DNA from: Bugula neritina
Taxonomy: Eukaryota > Bryozoa > Gymnolaemata > Cheilostomatida > Bugulidae
DNA length: 64,000 nt
Reading direction: 5' to 3'
Assembly (NCBI GenBank): GCA_964035545.1
Contig: OZ037765.1
Location: 10,658,698-10,722,697, forward strand
Position 1 is the stretch's first letter; every line of letters starts with the position of its first letter. The notes below the pieces were generated by a model. It was not told the origin of the DNA, ran no database searches, and saw only the letters and a list, made by a program, of their open reading frames with translations. Positions 12,301 to 23,000 of the stretch are shown piece by piece. The translations under genes and the position numbers were made by a program.

Positions 12301-13697
12301 AGCCCTAATGCTGGAACTATTAGAAAAATTTGCCACACTGTACCTAATTTATGCAGGCCAAAGAAGTTGTATTAAACTACTAATTAATAGTCTACTCTTT
12401 ATTACATAAATTTCTTTATTTTTTCTGTTATGGGTATAATATTTATGGTTATTCATACATCTTCATGGAAAAAGCATGAAAATTTAGGCTTTTACTATCA
12501 TAAATATTTCATAATAAATTAAATATCATCAGTTTTCAATTTGGTGCAAAAGGAAAATACATAAAATACTCAAAACTCAGGCGATTTGAAGCCAATCTGT
12601 GCCAATGTTATACTTATTACTAGTATTAACAAATCCTAATCAGTACCAGTAATATAAGGTGCAGAGCCTTCATACTGCAGAGAAGAATGACAGTATAGCA
12701 AACACAATGTAATGAAGGCATGTGTTACAAAGTACAAGATGCAGAGCTTTCATACTGCAGAAAGTATAGCAAACACAATGTAATAAAGGCATGTGCTACA
12801 AAATACAAGATGCAGAGCCTTCATACTGCAGAAAGTATAGCAACTAGCAAGGATAATGTAAATAAGATATGTTACATAAGCTTTGGTAAGCGATACCTAA
12901 AGGAGTGTTGTGAGACAGAAGAGAGTTAATAACTGCAGGCACGTTGTAGAATGCTCCGTAATGGATAGCCATCATTGCCATCCACAGATCTCTAATGTAA
13001 ACACTTGCATTTTTTTCTAGCAAATACTGTATACAGGTAATTGCCATTTCACTGTTTCCTACATTCTTAGAGCCACATCGAGCAGCAAAATGCAACAATG
13101 TGAATCCAGAGACTGAATCATAATCATTAACCCCACAGCCAATGGAAATCAACTGCAATACATAAGAATATTCTACAATTGAGACAAAAATGTATGTACA
13201 AAAATAAAAAGGCATATTTTAATATTCAGAGTTTACAATAACCATCACTAAAATAAAAAATTAAAAGAAAATACACGTGTACAACAGTTATTTACCTTTT
13301 CAATGTAGAAGATCATGTTGCTTTGAATTGAAGGTGACCATTGGCGTATTATTGCAAACACTTGAGGAATGCTAGCAGTTTCAAAACATTTCGAACACTC
13401 TTGACAAGATAAAGTAAAATATCTATTATTATGATTTGTTGAACACTGTGAGCAATATGGTGGATCTGAAGCAGCATGAAAAGCTGGTTCAACAAATGTC
13501 AGCATACTACTGTAATCAACTGAATCACTTTGTTCGGCACACACACTTTCGGTTTCTTTAGTACCATTATTGTTATATCTATTATGTTCACAAGACTCAG
13601 ATTCTGAAGGACCGTCTAATTTTAGTTCAAGTACATCAAAAGTGTCATCCATTAAGCAGTTTGTTGAGCTCGTAGAAGCTATCGTCAAACCAGACAT
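6352..13697 (-). CDS. CLIP4: CLIP4-like protein: ankyrin repeats plus three CAP-Gly domains (complete)
   Basis: Eleven coding exons, 5' to 3' on minus: 13697-13296, 13152-12897, 12168-12019, 11384-11188, 10932-10797, 10708-10580, 9525-9394, 9306-9183, 8637-8540, 7503-7303, 6626-6352. They sum to exactly 2100 nt, or 699 residues, close to the roughly 700 residues of vertebrate CLIP4. Order: acidic/Ser-rich N-terminus (1-~70), a Cys-rich stretch, ankyrin repeats (for example [25 protein letters not shown]), then three CAP-Gly domains. Each CAP-Gly keeps the GKNDGS signature ([35 protein letters not shown]) and the aromatic VW.G.EL core. CAP-Gly domains bind the EEY/F tails of alpha-tubulin and EB proteins, so a microtubule-associated role is expected. 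An acceptor at 13703-13704, 5 nt before the ATG, implies an upstream non-coding exon that was not located. Ser/Thr-rich linkers separate CAP-Gly 2 and 3. Confidence 0.93.
6838..7285. mobile_element. MITE-like element with ~50-bp terminal inverted repeats
   Basis: The left end (from 6838, AGCGTAGGGCCACA) and the reverse complement of the right end (to 7285) match over about 52 bp with roughly seven mismatches. Both arms run into the shared inner block GTGCGAGAAAACCCGT. The ~448-bp element has no coding capacity, is richer in GC and CpG than the surrounding intron, and lies in the last intron of the CLIP4-like gene. No convincing target-site duplication was found: the flanks share only TAGA, starting 8 bp outside on the left and immediately outside on the right. 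The superfamily is therefore left open. Confidence 0.85.
7950..8012. repeat. Three-copy 21-bp tandem repeat
   Basis: Unit TGGTCTATATAGAGCTAGAG plus T, copies at 7950-7970, 7971-7991 and 7992-8012, with a single G-to-A change in the third copy. It is intronic in the CLIP4-like gene. Confidence 0.9.
12658..12846. repeat. ~71-bp tandem repeat, about 2.6 copies
   Basis: Copies begin with G(G/A)TGCAGAGC at about 12658, 12738 and 12809. Each continues through CATACTGCAGA and AGTATAGCAA, then ACACAATGTAAT and AAGGCATGTG. The first copy carries a ~10-bp insertion after the CTGCAG. The third is truncated after GTATAGCAA. The array lies in the intron between the two ankyrin-coding exons of the CLIP4-like gene. 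Confidence 0.85.
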
Positions 13698-13704
13698 TGT
13701 ATCT

Positions 13705-15340
13705 GAAAGAAGAACAGTTGATAAAGTGGTAATATGGTGTATGCTACCATAAAACTTTTAATCACATTTGCAATTGCAATAATGACAATTGTTGAAACTC
13801 AATAGTATCATCGTTCAAGCATATTCAAGCAACAAATTCTATCATTGCAAAAAAGGATTGACGGACAGATTTGTTGCAGAGAAGGTAAATTTTGGTAGAA
13901 AAATAAAATTTACTACACATTTGACTTTGTTTATAAAATTATTAAATACTCTCATAATTTAGATAAACTAATTATTTCTTGTCTCCATCAGAAAAATAGT
14001 GAGACTGTAAATTCAAAAAATAAAACATCCTAACGTGAATGACAATCTTCACTCAGAAAACTTTTCATCATGATATCCATATTGATCATCTATGATGTTT
14101 AAATGGTATTGAATAATCATAATCATGATACCCTTACAAAAAGCCCTGCCCCTTGGTAAGGGGCTAAGGCAGTAAGTTATTGCTTTCACCTTTTAGCCTT
14201 TAGATTTATCCTACACAACACAAATTCAAATTTTAGTTGCGCATACTGATAGTGATACTCCAAGTAGTAAAGTATATTCACATTGATTCTGAATTACTGA
14301 CTTTGAATGTGACATTCACTTTTAGCTCAAAATAAAAATTAATAAATAATAATTAGTTATTATAATCATTGATATTTAATGTTATAATATTATTAATAAT
14401 AATAATATTAATAATTATAATCATAATTTTTAAAGTTTTAAAAAGTAATCAGAACCTTTTGTAACGGTCACAGTATGCATTTGTAAGTTGCCAAAAATAT
14501 GTTCAGTTTTTATGGTTCATATATTCAATTTTATAATCACAATGATACTGATCTAATCATAATGATATTATTAAATGTGATAATTTAATAACAATAATCA
14601 TAATGGTAGTTACCAAGCAAAGCTTGGTAGCTAAATCCTGTATTTGAACAATACGGCTTCACGCCTCTAGTACGTATATAAAATATTTTATAAATCGTTT
14701 TGCTGCTGGTAAAGAATACTGGTTACACAAAAACTACACGAGCAAGGTATATATTTGGGCCGTTAAAATATTTAGCCTCTTATTCTTAGATCTGCAATCG
14801 AATAAAAAACAGAATGAAAATAATACTTGCAGCCGTCTTTCAATCTTAATAATATTATGTCGCACAGGTTTAAAAGTAACTCCCAAAGATGGATTGTTCA
14901 ATGCGCTTATCCTAATCAACTTTCACCAAATCCAATGCATCAGCATGTTTATATTCATATTGATATCGACTTTATTATTACTATGACTATAAATTTACAA
15001 CTAAGAGCAATATTATTAAACTAAGTATTTAATAATGATTTGCACTGTTCAAGTTCATCTTACACGGTTACATTCACGTGGACTTTGAGTTTTGCTTTAG
15101 CCTTTGCTTTAGGCTTTAAGTTTAAGTTTAGAGATTTAATTTATTTTTAATAAATATAATAATATGAGTTATTACCTTTGAAGACATAGAACACTTGGAA
15201 ATACTCAGGGTTATAGAAGTGCCATATTTGTTTCACGGTGTGGACTAACGGTTAGGTGGTAGTTGTGTTGATTTTTTTATTTTCTCTTATATAGACCCTC
15301 TGGTGTTTCTAACGGTCCTTGGTAATGGTATAAAAAAAAA
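13705..15340. other. Region upstream of the CLIP4-like gene, AT-rich
   Basis: The presumed 5' exon and promoter of the minus-strand CLIP4-like gene must lie here, but no clear core promoter was seen. The segment 14330-14430 is a run of AAT/ATT microsatellite with local palindromes. No protein-coding exon was recognised. Confidence 0.4.
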
Positions 15341-16440
15341 CTATAGTAGTATAGTATTAGTATACTTGTAAGTTTGCATATAATGATGTATAGATGTTAG
15401 TTCACTGCGAGCAGCAGACCTAGTGGTTATTGCCATATTTTCGCGATCTCGTGGGATTGCATTGTATGCCATTGCCAATATTGAGTGTTCTTCCTGCAAA
15501 ATTTTCATGAGGAGATTGAGTTGGTTAGTCCTGTGCCTCTGTTTGAGAGGCTGAAGGCCAAGCTGAAAGCATGCCTCAGTGAAACTTTCTCGTCCCTTTA
15601 ATCCAGCAATAAACCTCACCGCCCTGTGCTAAAACATTTCCGGAGACTCAGTGTCTAGCTAATGTTGGATCCCACACGGTATCTGCGTACTCGAGAATGG
15701 GACAGCACAGATTAGTGTAGGCCAGTAGCTTACCTCTTCTGGCGGCCTCATGTAGAACGTGTTTAATTGCTCCCAGAATTTTTGAGGCCTTATCCTTTTT
15801 AAGTGTAATATGCTGATCAAATTTAAGGTTTGATTGCATTACAACCCCCAGGTATGTTGTTGTGTCTACCAATCCATCTCTACCTCTCTTAGCTTGTACA
15901 GAGGTCTGTAATTTTGATCGCCAAACGCTATGATTTTACATTTATCTTCGTTGAAAGGCATTTTCCAATCAACTGACCATTTGTGTTGCCCTGGAATCTT
16001 ACAGCGTCTTCCTTTGTGTTAACAGCCTGATACAGTGGCTTATCATCAGCATAAAGGCTCACACTGCAGTTTAATTTTAGTGGGAGATCATAAATGTATG
16101 TTAAAAATAGTGTTGGACCTAGGACTGAACGTTGTGGAACCCCTGAGGTCACTTCTAACTCTGAGGAAAATATTCCTTCAATATCTACTTTTTGTTTTCT
16201 ATGTGTCAAAAAATCTTGAATCCAGTTTACCAGTTGTGGATGTATTTCTGGTATTAGTTTCAATTTTTGCATTAGTAAAGCATGAGGCACCTTCTCAAAA
16301 GCCTTCTTGAAATCAAGTACCACAGCATGTGTCATTTTATTGTTCCCTTAGTTTTTGCTAGTTCCTGGTATGTGGCGCAGAGCTGCGTTTTACAAGACAT
16401 CCCTCTACTAAGTTCTGAATCCATGTTGTCTATTAATAAT
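15341..16440 (-). mobile_element. Decayed non-LTR (LINE) retrotransposon, reverse-transcriptase part
   Basis: Three consecutive minus-strand pieces in shifted frames resemble the RT and post-RT region of CR1/Jockey-like LINEs. About 16440-16340 has GMSCKTQL. Then 16335-15928 has VLDFKKAFEKVPHALL, WIQDFLTHRKQ, SGVPQRSVLGP and the catalytic SLYADD box. Then 15872-15648 has YLGVVMQSNLKFDQHI and PILEYADTVWDP, and 15619-15341 has RFIAGLKGRESF. Frame changes near 16336 and 15900, a stop between the last two pieces, and Arg where PQGS is usual all show it is inactive. No endonuclease domain or intact ends were found. It lies between the divergent CLIP4-like and INTS10 genes. Confidence 0.88.
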
Positions 16441-17081
16441 AAAATATTGTTATTATTATTATTGAATTTGAAATTAATAATTTAAATTATAAAATATGTA
16501 TAGTAATAATAATAATTTTAGTATAAAACATAATAATACATGTATGTTATACTTATTATTATATTTTGATTTATCATAACAATCATTTGATTTTATTAAT
16601 TTTAAATAAAATATTATTTTTACTGTTTAAATTTATAATAAAATTAAATATAATTCGTAATAATTAGTAATTTAATGTTCATAAAGTTATAGTTTTGCTT
16701 TGTATTACGTGTAGTTATAATATTAGTTATAACTATTGCTCTATAAGTTTTACTCTTACTAATAGTAATAGAGATAGAGCAATGATTAACTTTAAAGGTT
16801 ACTGATTAGTCTAGCTCTTAGTTCAAAATTAGCGTTAACAGTAATTGTAAGTGTAAACTGTAAGTGTAACTTCTTTTGCCTTAGAGTTTATACTTTTAGT
16901 TATAGGTGTCATACTAATAATTTTACAGGTTGTAATACTGTTAATTTTTGTTTAGTTCTAAAGGAAGCAAAGATGTTATGATTATCAAGTCAAACTAGTT
17001 AAGCAGTAGCACCGTTATATCCGAATCCAAATATCTAGCCTAATGATTACCAGTATGATTATGTTTGATAGAATGATAGCA
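16441..17081. other. INTS10 upstream region, very AT-rich
   Basis: AAT/ATT-rich sequence with short TAA-type repeats and no recognisable exon. The promoter of the plus-strand INTS10 gene is expected here, but no TATA or initiator stands out against the composition. Confidence 0.4.
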
Positions 17082-20000
17082 ATGTCAGGATCTGACGAGC
17101 AAGAGTTTATAGAATGGATAAAAAGTAAAGCTGAGTCTGTTAAAGAAGCGAACATATATGAGTCGAAATCATGGCTTCTGACAGGGACTAGTATTTTTCC
17201 AAATAACATTTCTTTGAAGGTAAGTGCCTTCATAATTTTGTTATTGCATATAACTTATTATGTTATGCAGCATATGTGACAGCTATTACATATAGTCTGA
17301 GAAAAATGCATGCGGAATATTGGTGAAGTTGTTACATAGGCTAGTTCTTTATAGTATTTCTGTTTGACAATTTTTGTGTGTTTTCAATTTGTTTGTAGAT
17401 GGTGTCTTATATGACTTCAAAACAAGACAGGAATGTTGCCTTATCATCAATCACTTTGACATCAATGTGCGTAAAACTTGATTTAGTTGAATTTTGGAAG
17501 GATGTATTCTGGCATATTTGAGCTCTGTTGCTTACTTAATACCACAGGTTTATGCTGCCAGGGCTATACATAGTAAAAGGCTTAAATACTGTCATTGACT
17601 TTTCACTTGTAAATAACTCTAGTGAGACGATTTTACTTTTTTTTTCAAATCGTGAAACTGAAAATTAGCAAAGTTTTTATTTTTCATTTAAAGTAGATTG
17701 AGTATATAGGTGTTTATAGTTTATACACAAAACCTGGCATCTACTAGTATAATTCCTAATCTCTTACCAAGTATCTTGTGTAATAATTCATAGTGTGAAA
17801 ATGAAACTGGTTGATAGACTCATTACTTTACAATCTCAATAGTAAACTTATCAAAGTTTTTATTATGTTTTTTTATCTAATTAGCTCGACTCTCTTCTAA
17901 AAATCTTTTTCTTGAAAAGCTGCTTTTGATTGCAAATTTTATCATAAGTTGGTAGAATTAACACGCTTTTATTTTGTATGCATTCTTGAAGGCTTGATGC
18001 TTTGTTAGTTTCATATGTAAACACTGTGTAAAAGTAAAAGGTTAAAATGGTTTAAAATTCTGTTGGAAAAAAAAATATTACTGAAGCAGGCCTCTCTAAA
18101 TACATTTATGCAGTATAGGAATATCCAGAAGTATATGTGGTTAGCTAAATACAGTTTAAGGGTTGTGTGCCCAAGTAGTCTGGTGTTATAGTAACTTTTT
18201 GCATACATATCGTCTATTAATTTGGGCTCACCTGTTAATAACACTCGAGAAAACTAATATTCTGGTCTAATAACCCATATGGAATGGTCCAACTGTGATA
18301 GTTTATAGTCACATGATTAATTTAAGCAAGCTAGGTAATAGCTCTGTCCGTGTTTATATTATGTACTGAATTGTAATGAGTTAATGGAATACATATATGT
18401 GAAAAAGTGTACTATAGATCAATTCGGTTTCGGGTGTAACTTTGAAACTGTATTCGAGTTGTAGCCAACATGTTTTGGTATATTTTATTATTACATAAAT
18501 GTGACTTGCTTTAAACTATAAGTCACTTTTTACCCTATTTCTTTCAACACTTAATACAACAAAATTAATTGTTTTATTTTTTATGAAAATTTTCAATTGC
18601 AAAAAATATTTTGTTAAGTTTTTAATGTAACTCACTATTAGCACAATTTGTATAGAATGTTGTTGGTTAATTGTTCAGGCTAAACAATCCTGAGAACGAT
18701 TCTAATGTGGAGCTTCAGGAAGAAGTGAATTCCCTGCTGAAAAGTATGCTTTCCGATTGTACCTCACCAGAAGATAAAATTAACTCTGGTAAAACATTTG
18801 TTTCAATTGTGTCGGCATAATGCTTGATTCGATATTAATCTGATGTTTTGGCATGCATGTTAGACTTTACAAAACACTATTGCATATTGTCTCTCGTGTT
18901 GCTGCTTTGAAATTTAATGTTATAACATCATGATCTTGTCAACTAACCGTTTTTACTCGTGATAAAGTTTTGGATTAAATTACAATAGCCAGTTTAACAG
19001 AGCTGAGTTAAAGTCACAGCAAGTAAGTTAATGACCAGCCAAGTCAGGTTATGACCTAGTAAAGATAAATCAACTTCAAGTTAAATCCTGCACTGATTGG
19101 TCTTGACTCACTCAACTTGAATTGACCTGCAAGATTTTGAACAAATTCATTATTGTAAGAATAAATTGGTAGCTGCTATTCTATCTATTTTAAAATTTAT
19201 GTTTTTTAACTAAGAATGATAAATAACTAGGGAATAACTCATAACTTATGTGAAAAGGGCGTTAATGCACTGGCTATGGAATCTCTCAAATGAAACTGAA
19301 ATTATAGTTGATTGTTCCATTTACCTTAAGCCATCTTCATTAAATCACTATTTAACAATTTCATTTGAACTTTTCTGTAATTCCTGAATTTTAATTTCAA
19401 AAATTCGTAGCAAACCCATTACAATTCTCAATTTTAATCAAGCCAATTAGCTGAGTAAGTAAGTTCTCAATATTAACAAGTCAACTTGAGACAATAAAGT
19501 TCAAGATTTTGCAAGTACTCCAATTAAGTTACTTAAACTCAGTTCTGCATATAATCACAACAATAATTCCAAATAGTAAACTCTATCAGTCAGGTATACT
19601 AAGTTTATTATGTTTCAGATATATTTAAATGCATACCAAAAGATATGCAAGCTAACATATTGAAGAAAGCAGCTCTGGAATGTCAAGATGTGATAATGAA
19701 ATGTTCTCTCTTACTGCTTCTCATCAAAACTAACTCCTTCTACGCCAGAGAATACGGGGCAAGTATTTGATGGCTTTGCAGTTGAATCTTGTTGAAGTTT
19801 GTATAAAGTTGAAACAGTGGCTACTTAGTTGAGAATTTTGTAGTCTATATGAAACATTAGCAAAAATTTACTTTTTGCTGATAGTAAAAAGTTGGTATTT
19901 CATATTCCATAATTAGGTATTTCTGTAAATGTTGTAGCTCTTGCTGGTGGAAGCTCTTTTTGAAGCTGAAATAAAAGACAGTCCTAACAATAGAAATAAT

Positions 20001-23000
20001 GTATACAGAAGATATTTTGGTATGTTGGATTGCGTGTGTTTGTACAGTTAAGGTTCTAAATACGATGTATTACTTTTGTCTGGTAATGTCAAAACTCAGT
20101 CTTGAATCCCAATAGGTGTTCTTATGTAAATTTTGAAAGGGATCACAAATTTCCTAGTTGACCCCCTTTATTTAAGGTCATAAAGGTACTTATTGCTCTT
20201 TTATATTATGGATCTGTTTTTATAATGCATTTTACAAAATATCAAATCAACTAATGTTATTGTATCATTAAACAGATAATTTAGTTGAACATATTACTAC
20301 ATTATTTACATGATGCAGATAGTGATTTACTGTCACCTAGTTTCTCTATCTAGCTAATGATGCGCTGCCACTATTGTTGAGTGAAAACTCCGCCGCTACT
20401 GAGAAGAAAATCCTGCTAAGCTGGTTGGACAAGGCATTTCAGTATTACATTGTCATGGCATTCCAGTCTGGCAAGGAAGGTTAAGATACGATTCTTGCAG
20501 TTTGGTTTTGTCCCTAATTCCCTAATTGAAGTTATTTTGTATCTTTGCTAGGCTATGGCTTGTTCATGATTGGTTATGCAAAATTATATTATAAAGTGCG
20601 TTTAAATTAATATCAAATGTTTTGTTTTTGTTATATTTTTGCTACATATAAGGTTGATTTTGTGGATTGTGATAACTGTTTTGTTTCTACCAATAATATC
20701 AACTATCAGTTGATATTATTGGTAGATAACTTTTAGTTATCTTTATTTTAGCCATTTGTAATAAAATATTATATATGCTACTTGACACATGTATATTATT
20801 TTGCTAACAAATGTATAACATTAAATTTTAGCCTTTAATAAATATTGTGCTTGGAATATGCGTGTACTTGGTATTATTTGCTGTTTTGAGACAAGTAATT
20901 ACCTGAAGTTAATGTTTTGCTGTATTTAGGATTTCGCTCCCTTGCAAGCACAGCCTCAGTACCTTCTAGCACATGTAGCAAAGCCACTAGACCATGGGAT
21001 AGCTTAGCTGAGCTACTCACTCTCACCGCTAAACAAGTCAAAGTTTGGAATATCAGTATAGAGCACTTCAAATCTGAGTAAGTATATTATCATTTTGTGT
21101 TTTTTTTAAATTTTTGGGTTTCGGCATCTTTCTATTCGGTGTTGCTACTCATTGGGACAGGCTTGCTGCAAATTGACTGATTATGTTATTTTACACTTTT
21201 TACGTACACTGACTTAAGACTTATGTATCAATTATTTTGGTTTTCGGACAATTTGGGCTCAAGTCTTCATACTTTTGGCACTAGCTTTTAAATTGTGTTT
21301 CATTCATTTCATCACTTTTATCATTTTTTTGTTTGAATAATCTGCAAAAATGCTCAAACTTGATTGATACAGCCGTTTAAAAATTTGAAGCTGCTGTCGT
21401 TATTTGACCTGCAGCCCTCTCCTCTCAATAACAAATATTTGGTGGTCAGATGGATTCATGGTGTAGTAGATAGAAGAGAGGAATATTTTCAGGTCATGTG
21501 CATTAAAACTACGTATTAATATTTCTTTCTTTGCAGAGATGTCCTTGTCCAGTATCTGACATCATTGAAAGAAAGACTGGAGAAAGATTACAGGAAAACT
21601 GTGAAGAGAGAGTTTATTTACATTGGCACTTATGTTCTTCTTAAACTTGTATATAATTATAATGGATTGATTAGAAACCAGGAACCCGTTTGCCTCATAC
21701 AAAGCTCTTTTGCAGGTTGCAATCAAATTTACTACATTTTATTACTATTTTTAAACAAATCTCATCTCTCAAATAGTCATTGATTTTCCCAATAAACTCA
21801 TAAGTTATAATGTGGAAATTTTTATTCTAGAAATAGCATGTGGTACGTAGTAATACTACATTAGTGAACTAGTCAGTATTTGCTTCCGCATGATTAATTA
21901 GAAATCTATAGAAAGTGTGTTTTAGGAGAATGCTATTTAACACTGATAGAATTTGTTGGCCAACATTTGTAAAGTATTTCCCTCAAACCATCTGACCTTT
22001 GGCAATTTTTAATAAATGTCATTTACAAATGCTAATGACATTTGGCTTGTATTTTTAGCAGTTTTTTTATGAAATCAATGTCATTTCTTCTATACTGGTG
22101 GCAGATAAACCTGTGGTACCAAAGAAGCACAGAAAAGTTTCTTCCAACACGAGTTCTACACTCTCTGTTGCCCCCAACATTCAGAATGGTGACAAGTTGA
22201 TGAGTACATTCAAATCAGCCTGTTCAGTTTGGACAATGCTACACAGTGACTCAACTTATGCTAAAGGTAACCTCCTTAATAATTTCTTAAAATACTTTGT
22301 AAACAATCAAATAATGTTCTAGTAGCATATACCTTCCTGATATCACTCAAGAGTCTTTCTATTGACTTACGAAAGTTGACAAATTTTTTCAAGGTGGGTG
22401 GTGTTGGTTAGACTATATGAGATTTAGTAGAAAATAATGCTGTGTAGTGTAACACTCTTTTTTAACTTGTATTTTAATATTTGCAGTGATACAAAAGCTC
22501 TGTTTTACTATTTCTAGGTTTTACTGAGATCTTGGATCGTTTGGATTACCCGATGTGGAAGTCTAGTCTAGCCGGTTTCTCTAGAGATAGAATTGTGTAT
22601 CAGCAGGAATACAAGTCATATCCTGTATCAACCGACGGTGCCACAGAAAGCGGGTGTTACCGCCTGCAGAAAGCTTGTTGTCAATATGCTCTTGCTCTAC
22701 ACAGGGTAAGCACCATAGTCATTACTCTACAAGATCACCATATGTTTCCAGTTAACAACAGTTTACCTTATTCATGCAAATCCTGTTTTCAAATGTTAAA
22801 GTTGGTTGAAAAATAATTACTTATAAATCATTTTGCAGGTGATACTCAAGCGTCAATACAGTTTCACCATTTATGTTTATAAAGCTACTACATTTCATTA
22901 ACCAAAATATTGAATTTGCATCATTTTCTATATGCGGTTGATTTGTAGGAAGCTTGTAAAGAGATATTAGAGATAATTACAGATGAGTCTGTAAACTCAG

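Noticed and set aside
14330-14430. AAT/ATT palindromes as a possible replication origin or structured RNA
   Set aside because: Simple microsatellite composition explains the symmetry.
17536-17640. Alternative acceptor at 17548-17549 and downstream frame after INTS10 exon 2
   Set aside because: It gives no INTS10-like residues and soon stops; joining 17466 to 18679 restores the family pattern.
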